Below, piece by piece: positions 25,567 to 33,110 of a DNA stretch of 64,000 nt; position 1 is the first letter of the stretch, and the number at the start of each line of letters is the position of its first letter. The translations under genes and the position numbers were made by a program. The notes under the pieces are model-generated. The model worked only from the letters and a program-made list of their open reading frames with translations, had not been told where the DNA came from and made no database searches. The stretch comes from Kitasatospora azatica KCTC 9699 (GTDB lineage: Bacteria > Actinomycetota > Actinomycetes > Streptomycetales > Streptomycetaceae): NCBI RefSeq assembly GCF_000744785.1, contig NZ_JQMO01000003.1, forward strand, positions 2,914,001-2,978,000, given 5' to 3'.

Positions 25567-26283
25567 ATGGCTATTCGCCGGGCCAAGCAGAAGGCTCAGG
25601 TCATAGAGAAGCTCTCCCAGGTGGCACCGCCCGGGGAGACCTTCATCGCCTGCGTGCACGTGGAGACCGGTCCCAGCCCGTGGCTCAACGCGATCTTCGA
25701 CGAGATCCCGGCGGTCGGCCTGATCGTCGCGCTGACCCGCAAGTTCTACTTCCTCACCCTCACCAGCAGCTCGGTCGTGGTGAACAACGCCAACCGCTGG
25801 ACCAACCGGCCCGGCGAGGTCGTCGCGGTCTTCCCGCGCAACGGCTTCCCGGTCAGCCGGGTCAAGCGGGCGACGGTGTGGAGCTCGATGTACCTGCAGC
25901 TGCCCACCGACACCAAGCCGAAGCGGCTGAACATCCACCGGTACTGGCGCGCCGAGCTGGACCAGCTCAGCGCCGCGTTCCCGCCCGGATCGATCGACCC
26001 CGGCTCGCAGCCGTTCGAGCTCGCCCCGCAGGGCCAGCCGCTGCCCTACCCCGGCCAGGTGCCGCAGGGCGCGCTGCCGCAGGGCCAGCCGATGCCGTAC
26101 CCGGGCCAGGCGCAGCCGTTCCCGCAGCAGGCGGCTCCCCAGCCGTTCCCGCAGCAGGCGGCTCCGCAGGGCCAGCCCTACCCGGCCCCGCCCGCCCAGC
26201 CTTACCCGGGCCAGGCGCCGCAGGCCCCGTACGCGGGTCAGCCCGGTCAGCCCGGCTACGCGCCGCACCCCGACCAGCTCTGA
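25567..26283 (+). CDS. Unknown protein with Pro/Gln-rich C-terminal tail
   Basis: Protein of 238 residues, not recognised. Residues 1-140 look globular (FIACVHVETGPSPWLNAIFD, AVGLIVALTRKFYFLTLTSS, RATVWSSMYLQLP), with an alternating beta pattern that may be a PH-like fold. Residues 150-238 are low complexity, rich in Pro, Gln, Gly and Tyr, with repeated QGQPxPYPGQ and AxPQPFPQQA units. A ribosome site (AGAGGACGG) precedes the ATG. No signal peptide; the tail may mediate multivalent contacts. Confidence 0.75.
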   Translation: MAIRRAKQKAQVIEKLSQVAPPGETFIACVHVETGPSPWLNAIFDEIPAVGLIVALTRKFYFLTLTSSSVVVNNANRWTNRPGEVVAVFPRNGFPVSRVKRATVWSSMYLQLPTDTKPKRLNIHRYWRAELDQLSAAFPPGSIDPGSQPFELAPQGQPLPYPGQVPQGALPQGQPMPYPGQAQPFPQQAAPQPFPQQAAPQGQPYPAPPAQPYPGQAPQAPYAGQPGQPGYAPHPDQL

Positions 26284-26303
26284 TCCACGGTCAGGTCCGG
26301 GCG

Positions 26304-26342
26304 CCGTACCGTTCCATGAGCCGCGCTCATGGAACGGTACGG
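26304..26342. repeat. Perfect 17-bp inverted repeat before truncated lysR
   Basis: The 17-base arm at 26304-26320 is exactly repeated in inverse at 26326-26342 around a 5-base centre. The core ATGAG-N5-CTCAT contains a T-N11-A pattern as found at LysR binding sites. It could be the operator of the truncated LysR gene 8 bases downstream, a terminator of the upstream gene, or both. Confidence 0.8.
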
Positions 26343-26350
26343 TGGGCCGG

Positions 26351-26668
26351 GTGACCGATCTCGCCGTCCGCGAACTGCGGATCCTCGTCGCCGTCGAGCG
26401 CCGGGGCAGCTTCACCGCCGCCGCCGCCGAGGAACTCGGCCTGACCCAGTCGGCCGTCTCGCACGCCGTGACCTCCTGCGAACGCAAGATCGGCGCGGTG
26501 CTCTTCGACCGCGGCCGCCACGGCGCCCGACCCACCCCGACCGGTGCGCGCGCGGCCGGCCCCGCCCGGCCCACCCGCTCGGTCGGCTATGTCACCACCC
26601 CCGAGCTGGCCCGCACCCTCGCCGTGCGGGCCCTGATCCGGGAGCTGCGAGCCGTCGCGGCAAGGTAG
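26351..26668 (+). pseudogene. Internally deleted LysR-family regulator
   Basis: 105 codons. The N-terminal helix-turn-helix of a LysR protein is clear (VRELRILVAVERRGSFTAAA, LTQSAVSHAV, LFDRGRHGARPTPTGARA). It runs directly into VGYVTTPELARTLAVRALIR, which resembles the extreme C-terminus of a LysR protein (300 residues is usual). The whole effector-binding domain is missing while the frame is kept, so a DNA-binding mini-protein could still be made. The usual divergent target gene is not present either. The GTG at 26351 is preferred over one 9 bases earlier. Confidence 0.75.
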
Positions 26669-26714
26669 CCTCGGTCGGATGCCCGACGATCGAGTGGAAG
26701 TGGAAGAGGAACCC

Positions 26715-27521
26715 GTGAGCGAGACCCGGCTGAGCCTGACGGCCGACTGCGGGAGCTGCTTCGGCCTGTGCTGCGTGGCGCTGCCGTTCACCGCCTCGGC
26801 CGACTTCGCGATCAACAAGGAGGCCGGCAAGCCCTGCCGGAACCTGCGCGAGGACTTCGGCTGCGGGATCCACACCCAGCTGCGCCAGAAGGGGTTCAAC
26901 GGCTGCACGGTCTACGACTGCTTCGGAGCCGGCCAGCACCTCTCCCAGGGCACCTTCGGCGGCACCGACTGGCGCCGGGAACCGAAGAGCGCGCAGCAGA
27001 TGTTCGAGGTCTTCCCGGTCATGCGCCAGCTGCACGAACTGCTCTGGTACCTGAACGAGGCGCTCACCCTGGCCCCCGCCAAGCCGGTCCACGCCGACCT
27101 GCGCGAGCTGCTCGCCCGGACCGAGGCGCTCACCGGGGGCAGCGCCGAGGAGCTGGCCCGGCTCGACGTGCCGGGCCACCGGCAGCAGGTCAACCTGCTG
27201 CTGCTGCGCACCAGCGAACTGGTCCGGGCCCAGGTGCCGGGCAAGAAGCGCAACCGGCGCGGCGCCGACCTGATCGGCGCCAAGCTCCGCAAGGCCGAGC
27301 TGCGCGGCGCCGACCTGCGCGGCGCGTACCTGATCGCCGCCGACCTGACCGGCGCCGACCTGCGCGATGCCGACCTGATCGGCGCGGACCTGCGGGACGC
27401 GCAGCTGGCCGGCGCCGACCTGACCGGCGCGTTCTTCCTCACCCAGCCACAGGTCAACGCGGCCAAGGGCGATCCGAGCACCAGGCTGCCGGGCCGGCTG
27501 ACCCGGCCCGCGCACTGGTAG
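26715..27521 (+). CDS. Pentapeptide-repeat protein with Cys-rich N-terminal domain
   Basis: Protein of 268 residues. The N-terminal part is rich in cysteine (CGSCFGLCCVAL; CRNLREDFGCGIH; GCTVYDCFGAG) and may bind metal. The C-terminal part (about residues 180-245) consists of pentapeptide A(D/N)LxG repeats (GADLIGAKLRKAELRGADLR and onward), which fold as a right-handed quadrilateral beta-helix. The GTG at 26715 follows GAAGAGGAA, a better ribosome site than that of the ATG 36 bases upstream. Function unknown; pentapeptide proteins often serve as scaffolds or protect DNA gyrase. Confidence 0.85.
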   Translation: MSETRLSLTADCGSCFGLCCVALPFTASADFAINKEAGKPCRNLREDFGCGIHTQLRQKGFNGCTVYDCFGAGQHLSQGTFGGTDWRREPKSAQQMFEVFPVMRQLHELLWYLNEALTLAPAKPVHADLRELLARTEALTGGSAEELARLDVPGHRQQVNLLLLRTSELVRAQVPGKKRNRRGADLIGAKLRKAELRGADLRGAYLIAADLTGADLRDADLIGADLRDAQLAGADLTGAFFLTQPQVNAAKGDPSTRLPGRLTRPAHW

Positions 27522-27533
27522 CCCGCGTCGGTC

Positions 27534-27673
27534 GCAGCGGTTCCGTCGCAGCGGTTCGGTCGCAGCGGTTCGGTCGCAGCGGTTCGGTCGCAGCGGTTCG
27601 GTCGGAGCGGTTCGGTCGGAGCGGTTCGGTCGCAGCGGTTCCGTCGGAGCGGTTCGGTCGGAGCGGCTCAGTC
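27534..27673. repeat. 14-bp tandem repeat, ten copies
   Basis: Ten contiguous units of GCAGCGGTTCGGTC or close variants (G for C at position 2; C for G at position 11) fill 27534-27673 without interruption. The array starts 12 bases after the pentapeptide-protein stop and its last copy supplies the stop codon of the convergent sigma factor gene. No promoter or hairpin-plus-T-tract was seen in it. Confidence 0.95.
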
Positions 27674-28582
27674 CAGCACGGCCAGGTCCAGCCGGGCCAG
27701 CCGCTCCGGATCGGCGAGCAGGTTGATCTCCACGATCCGCCCGTCCGCCACGGTGAACGCCAGCACCGAGAAGGCCTTCCCGTCCGGCGCGCTGACCAGC
27801 CCGGCCGCGCCGTTGACGATCGCGCGGCGCGAGTGGTGCGAGAACCGGGAGAAGAGCAGCGCCTGCGCGGCCACCGCGCTCGCCCCACGGACCAGTGCGG
27901 CGCCGCCCCCGTCGTCCGCCCGGAGCAGCACCTCCGGGTCGAGCACGGCGAGCAGCCCCTCGAAGTCGCCGCCGCGGGCCGCCGCCAGGAAGGCGTCCAC
28001 CACCTCGCGCTGCCGGCCCGGATCGGGCTGCGCAACCGGCGTCGCCCCGCGCACCCGGCGCCGGGCCCGGCTGGCCAGCTGCCGGGCCGAGGCCTGTGAG
28101 CTGCCCACGATCGAGGCGATCTCCTCGAACGGCACGGCGAACATGTCGTGCAGCACGAAGGCGAGCCGCTCGGCCGGCGCCAGGGTCTCCAGCACCACCA
28201 GCAGGGCCAGCCCGACCGAGTCGGCGAGCAGCGCCTGGTACTCGGGGTTGACGCTCTCCTCGCCGGTGATCACCGGATCGGGCATCCGCACCTCGGCCGG
28301 TGAGTCCAGCCAGTCCAGCGGGTCCTCGCGGCGGGAGCGGCGCGAGCGGAGCATGTCCAGGCAGACCCGGCCCACCACGGTGGTCAGCCAGCCGCCGAGG
28401 TTCTGGATCTCGCTGCTGTCCGAGCGGCTGAGCCGCAGCCAGGCCTCCTGCACGGCGTCGTCGGCCTCGCTGACCGAGCCGAGCATCCGGTACGCGACCG
28501 CCCGCAGATGGCTGCGGTCGGCCTCGAAGCGCCGGGCCAGCCAGTCCTGCTCCTGTTCCTGCTCGTGCGCCTGCTCCCGCAT
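27668..28582 (-). CDS. ECF41-type sigma factor with SnoaL-like domain (SigJ-like)
   Basis: Protein of 304 residues. Sigma region 2 (HLRAVAYRMLGSVSEADDAV, WLTTVVGRVCLDMLRSRRSR) and region 4 (AERLAFVLHDMFAVPFEEIA, SSQASARQLASRARRRVRG) are followed by a C-terminal SnoaL-like domain (REVVDAFLAAARGGDFEGLL, LRADDGGGAA) that regulates activity in the ECF41 group. The DGGG motif is conserved. The ATG at 28582 has GGGGAG upstream. The gene diverges from the CoA-transferase gene and has an ECF41-like promoter of its own, suggesting autoregulation. No separate anti-sigma gene is nearby, as expected for this group. Confidence 0.92.
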   Translation of the reverse strand: MREQAHEQEQEQDWLARRFEADRSHLRAVAYRMLGSVSEADDAVQEAWLRLSRSDSSEIQNLGGWLTTVVGRVCLDMLRSRRSRREDPLDWLDSPAEVRMPDPVITGEESVNPEYQALLADSVGLALLVVLETLAPAERLAFVLHDMFAVPFEEIASIVGSSQASARQLASRARRRVRGATPVAQPDPGRQREVVDAFLAAARGGDFEGLLAVLDPEVLLRADDGGGAALVRGASAVAAQALLFSRFSHHSRRAIVNGAAGLVSAPDGKAFSVLAFTVADGRIVEINLLADPERLARLDLAVLD

Positions 28583-28623
28583 CTGTCTGCTCTCCCCGGT
28601 GCTGTCGGTACGGTCATCTCTCT

Positions 28624-28650
28624 GACACACGGGACGACAGGAGTGTGACA
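28624..28650 (-). promoter_or_regulatory. ECF41-like promoter of the sigma gene
   Basis: On the minus strand TGTCACA (28650-28644) is followed after exactly 16 bases by TGTC (28627-28624). The reported ECF41 consensus is TGTCACA-N16-CGTC. The site lies about 40 bases before the sigma start and abuts the divergent gene start. Confidence 0.5.
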
Positions 28651-28651
28651 A

Positions 28652-29989
28652 GTGGACGAGTTCACCATCGGCGCCTGGACCGCGCTGGGCGGCGCGCCGG
28701 AGCTGCTCGAGCTGGTCGGCCACCGGGAGCTGCCCGGGGTGCTGCCGTCCCGGCTCCCGGTGCGGCGGCTGGCCCGGGCGACCGTCGCCGCCTGCTCGCT
28801 CGCCGCCGCCGAGCTGCTCGCCGCCCGGACCGGTGAGCCCGTCCGCCCGGTCCTGGTGGACGAGGGCGCGGTGGCCGCGGCCTTCGTCAGCGAGCGCCAC
28901 CTGCGGATCGACGGGCGGGCGCTGACCACCTTCGCGCCGCACTCCGGCTTCTGGCCCACCGCCGACGGCCGGCTGCGCACCCACGCCAACTACCCGCACC
29001 ACCGCGCCCGGTTGCTGGCCGCCCTCGGCCTGCCCGAGGACGCGTCGGCCGAGCGGCTCGGCCAGGAGCTCGCCGGGCGCTCGGCGGTCGAGGTGCAGGA
29101 GACCGTCTACGCGGCCGGCGGCCTGGCCGTCGCCGTCGTCCCGCCCGCGCCGTCGGCCGTGCCGCACCCGCTGGTCGAGCGGCGCCCGCTGCCCGGGCAC
29201 ACCCCTCGCCTGCTGGCGCCGGCCGAACTGCCCGCCGCCGGGGTCAAGGTGCTCGATCTCACCCGGGTGATCGCCGGACCGGTCGCCACCCGCACCCTCG
29301 CCCTGCTCGGCGCCGACGTGCTGCGGGTCGACTCGCCACGGCTGCCGGAGAGCGAGGACGCCCACGCCGACACCGGCTTCGGCAAGCGCTCCACCCTGCT
29401 CGACCTGGACCTTCCCGCCGACCTCGACACCCTGCGGCAACTGGCCGAAGCGGCCGACGTGGTGGTCACCGGCTACCGTCCCGGCGCGCTGGACCGCTAC
29501 GGACTGACCCCCGAGGAGCTGCCCGGCACCGTGCTGGTCCAGCTCTGCGCCTGGGGCTGGACCGGGCCGTGGGCCGGCCGGCGGGGCTTCGACAGCCTGG
29601 TGCAGGCGGGCTGCGGGATCGCCGCGCTGGAGGGCGATGCGGCGGGAACGCCCGGGGTGCTGCCCGCCCAGGCGCTGGACCACGGGACGGGGTACCTGAT
29701 CGCGGCCGGCGTCCTGCGCGCGTTGACGGAGCGTCAGCGCAGCGCGCGGGGGACCCAGGGGACCCAGCTGCGCTACTCGCTCGCGGGAACGGCGCACTGG
29801 CTGATGAGCAGCCGACTGCCCGCCGACCAGCCGGGCCCGGAGTTCGACCCCGCGCCGTACCTCACCGAGACGGCCGGCCCCTACGGCCTGCTGCGGCACG
29901 CCCGCCCGCCGATCGGCTACCGGGGCGCGCCGACCGAGTGGGCGAGCGGCCCGACCCGCTGGGGCACCGACCGGCCCAGCTTCGGCTGA
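28652..29989 (+). CDS. CaiB/BaiF-family CoA transferase-like protein
   Basis: Protein of 445 residues. The class III CoA-transferase core is recognisable: VLDLTRVIAGPVATRTLALL, GADVLRVDSPRLPE, a shortened FGKRSTLLDLDLPADLDTLR, and VVVTGYRPGALDRYGLTPEE. The first 190 residues carry a second, N-terminal part (ARTGEPVRPVLVDEGAVAAA, FWPTADGRLRTHANYPHHRA) typical of the long two-part subfamily. The usual catalytic Asp region is diverged (DTGFGKRS), so activity cannot be read off. The GTG follows GACAGGAG. It diverges from the sigma factor and may belong to its regulon. Confidence 0.85.
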   Translation: MDEFTIGAWTALGGAPELLELVGHRELPGVLPSRLPVRRLARATVAACSLAAAELLAARTGEPVRPVLVDEGAVAAAFVSERHLRIDGRALTTFAPHSGFWPTADGRLRTHANYPHHRARLLAALGLPEDASAERLGQELAGRSAVEVQETVYAAGGLAVAVVPPAPSAVPHPLVERRPLPGHTPRLLAPAELPAAGVKVLDLTRVIAGPVATRTLALLGADVLRVDSPRLPESEDAHADTGFGKRSTLLDLDLPADLDTLRQLAEAADVVVTGYRPGALDRYGLTPEELPGTVLVQLCAWGWTGPWAGRRGFDSLVQAGCGIAALEGDAAGTPGVLPAQALDHGTGYLIAAGVLRALTERQRSARGTQGTQLRYSLAGTAHWLMSSRLPADQPGPEFDPAPYLTETAGPYGLLRHARPPIGYRGAPTEWASGPTRWGTDRPSFG

Positions 29990-29992
29990 GCA

Positions 29993-30045
29993 CTCTGTTT
30001 CGGCGACCACCCTGCTTCGGCGACCACCCTGCTTCGGCGACCACC
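29993..30045. repeat. 17-bp tandem repeat, about three copies
   Basis: CCTGCTTCGGCGACCAC occurs twice exactly (30012-30045) after a diverged copy (CTCTGTTTCGGCGACCAC). The array starts 3 bases after the CoA-transferase stop. The 140 bases up to the acetyltransferase hold no other gene. Confidence 0.85.
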
Positions 30046-30185
30046 GGGCGAGCTGCTGGTCCGGCTGCGGATCGAGAAGGTCAACGCCGTGGCCGGGGTC
30101 TCGGACTAGAGCCGGTCCAACCGATCCTGCCGGGGGTCGACAAATCACCTGGTGGGCGCCGCGCGTTGGTGCGTACGCTCACGGC

Positions 30186-30716
30186 ATGACCGACACCACG
30201 GACTCCCTGCGCCTGGTCCGCACCGAGCGCCTCGACCTGCACGCGGTCTCGTTGGCGGACCTGGACGCGCTGTACGCGATCAACTCCGATCCGGGGACGT
30301 GGCGCCACCTGCCGCAGGGGCGCCACACCGAGCCGGCCAAGACCCAGGACTGGATCGAGCGGGCGGCCGCGCGCTGGGCGGACGGCCTGAGCTACTGGAC
30401 CGCCCGCCGGCGCTCGGACGACGCGGTGGTCGGCGTCGGCGGGGTGCAGCTCACCGGGCGCGGGCACTGGAACCTCTACTACCGGCTGGACACCGCGCAC
30501 TGGGGCCACGGCTACGCCACCGAGCTGTCGGCCGCGGCGCTGGACGCCGCCCGACTGCACACGCCCGAGCTGCCGGTCTTCGCCTGGATCCACCCGCACA
30601 ACACCGGTTCGCGCGCGGTGGCCGCCCGGCTCGGGATGATCGACCACGGGCTGCGGCTGGACCCGTTCTACGGCGACCACCTGCACGTCTACGCCGACCG
30701 CCCGATCGAGGGCTAA
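30186..30716 (+). CDS. GNAT-family N-acetyltransferase (RimJ/RimL type)
   Basis: Protein of 176 residues with the GNAT fold order: LRLVRTERLDLHAVSLADLD at the start, VVGVGGVQL strand, GHWNLYYRLDTAHWGHGYAT (the acetyl-CoA loop R/QxxGxG/A appears as HWGHGYA) and VFAWIHPHNTGSRAVAARLG, the NxxSxxV/A helix signature of ribosomal-protein or small-molecule N-acetylation enzymes. Substrate unknown. Stand-alone gene; no clear terminator on either side. Confidence 0.9.
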   Translation: MTDTTDSLRLVRTERLDLHAVSLADLDALYAINSDPGTWRHLPQGRHTEPAKTQDWIERAAARWADGLSYWTARRRSDDAVVGVGGVQLTGRGHWNLYYRLDTAHWGHGYATELSAAALDAARLHTPELPVFAWIHPHNTGSRAVAARLGMIDHGLRLDPFYGDHLHVYADRPIEG

Positions 30717-30753
30717 ACCTCCCGGGGCCGCAAGCCTGACCCAACCAGCGCCA

Positions 30754-30775
30754 TTTCACCGCGACTTAACCCCAG
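30754..30775 (+). promoter_or_regulatory. PHO-box-like direct repeat
   Basis: Two 11-base units TTTCACCGCGA and CTTAACCCCAG resemble the streptomycete PhoP box (GTTCACC in 11-base repeats) at 6 of 7 and 5 of 7 core positions. They lie 140 bases before a secreted phosphoesterase gene, consistent with phosphate control. Confidence 0.45.
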
Positions 30776-30916
30776 AACCGGACACGCCTCCTGTTGCGTT
30801 CAGACGGGCTGTGGCAGCCTGTGGCACGCACGACGGGGATCACCGAGGTGCTCCCCGATCGGCGATCTACGCGCGTTCCATCGCGGGCGCGCGATCGCGC
30901 CCAGAGAGGGAGCAGG

Positions 30917-33037
30917 ATGCGCACAAGCAAGATGCTGGCCCTGTCGCTCGCGGCCGGCCTGGGGTTCGGGATGGTCGGCGCCGGTGCGGCGACGGCTGAT
31001 CCGGGCCAGAACCGGCACGATCGGACCAACTGCCAGATCTCGGCCGACGGCCGTGATGTGAAGCATGTGATCTACCTCCAGTTCGACAACGTCCACTTCA
31101 CCCGGGACAACCCGAACGTGCCCTCGGACCTCGAGCAGATGCCGCACCTGCTCGACTTCCTGGAGAGCAACGGGAGTCTGTCCACCAACCACCACACGCC
31201 GCTGATCGCCCACACCGGCAACGACATCCTGACCTCGATCACGGGTCTGTACGGCGACCGGCAGGGCCAGGCGGTGTCCAACTCCTACCGCTACTACAAG
31301 CCGGACGGCACCACCAACTCGGCCAGCAGCTTCGCCTACTGGACCGACGGGGTGGCCGACAACTCGGTGCCGACCCCCGCCGACGCGGCCCCGACCATGG
31401 TCGGCCCGGACGGCAAGAACGCCCCGGCACCGTGGACCGCCTACACCAAGGCGGGCTGCGACTTCGGCGCGGTCTCCACGGCGAACACCATCCTGGAGAA
31501 CACCACCGTCGACATCCGCAAGGTGTTCGGCACCGACGGCCCTCAGTACGCCGAGTCCAAGGCCGACCCGGCCAAGGCGCAGGCCGACTACGTGGGCATC
31601 GGTGTCCACTGCGCCAAGGACTCCAAGGTCTGCGCCAAGGGCACCACCAGTCCGGACCTGCTGCCGGACGAGCCGGGCGGCTACGACGACTACAAGGCGC
31701 TGTTCGGCGCCAAGTACGTGGACCCGGCGATCAGCGCCGACGGCGTGGTGCGCAGCACGGCCGGTGCCCCGATCACCGACCCGAAGGGCAACCCGGGCTT
31801 CCCGGGCTTCGACGCGATGACCGCCGACAACTCGCTCGGCTACGTCGCCCAGATGCAGGAGGCCGGCGTGCCGGTCACCTACGCCTACATCTCCGACGCG
31901 CACGACCAGCACGGCGCCACCAGCGGTGCGATGGGCCCGGGCGAGGCCAACTACGTGAAGCAGCTGAAGTCCTACGACGACGCCTTCGCCAAGTTCTTCG
32001 CCCGCATCCACCAGGACGGCCTGAACGCGGACAACACGCTCTTCGTGGTCACCGCCGACGAGAACGACCACTTCGTGGGCGGCAAGCCGACCCCGGCGAA
32101 CTGCGACGGCGTCACCGTGCCGTGCACGTACAGCCAGATCGGCGAGGTGAACGCCAACTCCCGTGGCCTGCTGGCCACCCAGCAGGGCATCACCACCCCG
32201 TTCCAGGTGCACGCCGACTCGGCGCCGAACTTCTACCTGAACGGGCAGCCCGGCCCGAACGACCCCAAGACCCGGGCGTTCGAGCAGGCCTGGTCCAAGG
32301 TGACGGCGGACAACCCGATCACCGGCAAGACCGACACGATCTCCAGCTACCTGGCCGACCCGGCGGAGCAGAAGATCCTGCACATGCAGACCGGCGACCC
32401 GCTGCGGACGCCGACCTTCACCTCCTTCGCCAACCCGGACTACTACGTCTACGCGGGCGGCAGCACCTGCACCCCGACCTGCGTGGCGCTCGGCCCGGCA
32501 TTCGCCTGGAACCACGGCGACTTCGCGCCCGACATCAACACCACCTGGCTGGGCCTGGTGGGTCCGGGCATCCGCAACCTCGGTGAGACGGACGACGTGT
32601 GGTCCGACCACACCGACATCCGGCCCACCATGCTGGCACTGCTCGGCCTGAAGGACTCCTACGTCTCCGACGGCCGGGTGCTCTCCGAGTACATCGAGAA
32701 CTGGGCGCGCCCGCGCGCCCTGGTGGGCCAGCACGGCTACGACTACGAGGAGTTGGGCGCCGCCTACAAGCAGCTGAACGCGGGCGTGGGCCAGTTCGCC
32801 GCCGCCACGCTGAAGGCCGCGACCAAGGGAATCGTCTCCAACACCCCGGGCGACGCCCAGTACCTGGACAGCACCGCCAAGCTGACCGCGCTGGGCGCCG
32901 AGCGTGACGCGCTCGTCGCCAAGATCGCCCAGCTGCTGGACAAGGCCGCCTTCGGCCAGCAGAAGCTGGACGGCGACCAGGCGGACCAGCTGTCGGCGCA
33001 GGCCGAGCAGCTGGTGAAGCAGGCCCAGCAGCTCTGA
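30917..33037 (+). CDS. Secreted alkaline-phosphatase-superfamily phosphoesterase
   Basis: Protein of 706 residues with a signal peptide (MRTSKMLALSLAAGLGFGMV, cleaved after ATA at about residue 27). The alkaline phosphatase/sulfatase superfamily is indicated by the early metal site LQFDNVHF, the HTPLIAHTGNDILT loop, TLFVVTADENDHFVGG, and the C-terminal metal residues WNHGDFAPDINTTWLGLVGP and DHTDIRPTMLALLG. The last 100 residues are helical and Gln/Ala-rich. The ATG at 30917 has GAGAGGGAG upstream. The candidate PHO box and the downstream importer suggest scavenging of phosphate esters outside the cell. Confidence 0.85.
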   Translation: MRTSKMLALSLAAGLGFGMVGAGAATADPGQNRHDRTNCQISADGRDVKHVIYLQFDNVHFTRDNPNVPSDLEQMPHLLDFLESNGSLSTNHHTPLIAHTGNDILTSITGLYGDRQGQAVSNSYRYYKPDGTTNSASSFAYWTDGVADNSVPTPADAAPTMVGPDGKNAPAPWTAYTKAGCDFGAVSTANTILENTTVDIRKVFGTDGPQYAESKADPAKAQADYVGIGVHCAKDSKVCAKGTTSPDLLPDEPGGYDDYKALFGAKYVDPAISADGVVRSTAGAPITDPKGNPGFPGFDAMTADNSLGYVAQMQEAGVPVTYAYISDAHDQHGATSGAMGPGEANYVKQLKSYDDAFAKFFARIHQDGLNADNTLFVVTADENDHFVGGKPTPANCDGVTVPCTYSQIGEVNANSRGLLATQQGITTPFQVHADSAPNFYLNGQPGPNDPKTRAFEQAWSKVTADNPITGKTDTISSYLADPAEQKILHMQTGDPLRTPTFTSFANPDYYVYAGGSTCTPTCVALGPAFAWNHGDFAPDINTTWLGLVGPGIRNLGETDDVWSDHTDIRPTMLALLGLKDSYVSDGRVLSEYIENWARPRALVGQHGYDYEELGAAYKQLNAGVGQFAAATLKAATKGIVSNTPGDAQYLDSTAKLTALGAERDALVAKIAQLLDKAAFGQQKLDGDQADQLSAQAEQLVKQAQQL

Positions 33038-33049
33038 CCCGCGGATCCA

Positions 33050-33081
33050 CCGTCCCGGGAGCGGGAGTTCTCCCGGGACGG
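33050..33081. terminator. Intercistronic hairpin after the phosphoesterase
   Basis: A perfect 12-bp stem (33050-33061 with 33070-33081) and an 8-base loop lie 13 bases after the stop. There is no T tract. It probably ends or attenuates transcription before the ABC genes, or protects the phosphoesterase mRNA. Confidence 0.75.
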
Positions 33082-33110
33082 CGGATCGGCAGCTCGAGAA
33101 GGAAGACCCG

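Noticed and set aside
27534..27673. CRISPR array
   Set aside because: The units are contiguous 14-mers without spacers and no cas genes are present.
28583..30148. Extending the ECF41 sigma gene to 826 codons
   Set aside because: The extra 522 codons are the antisense of the CoA-transferase gene; sigma region 2 starts right after the ATG at 28582.
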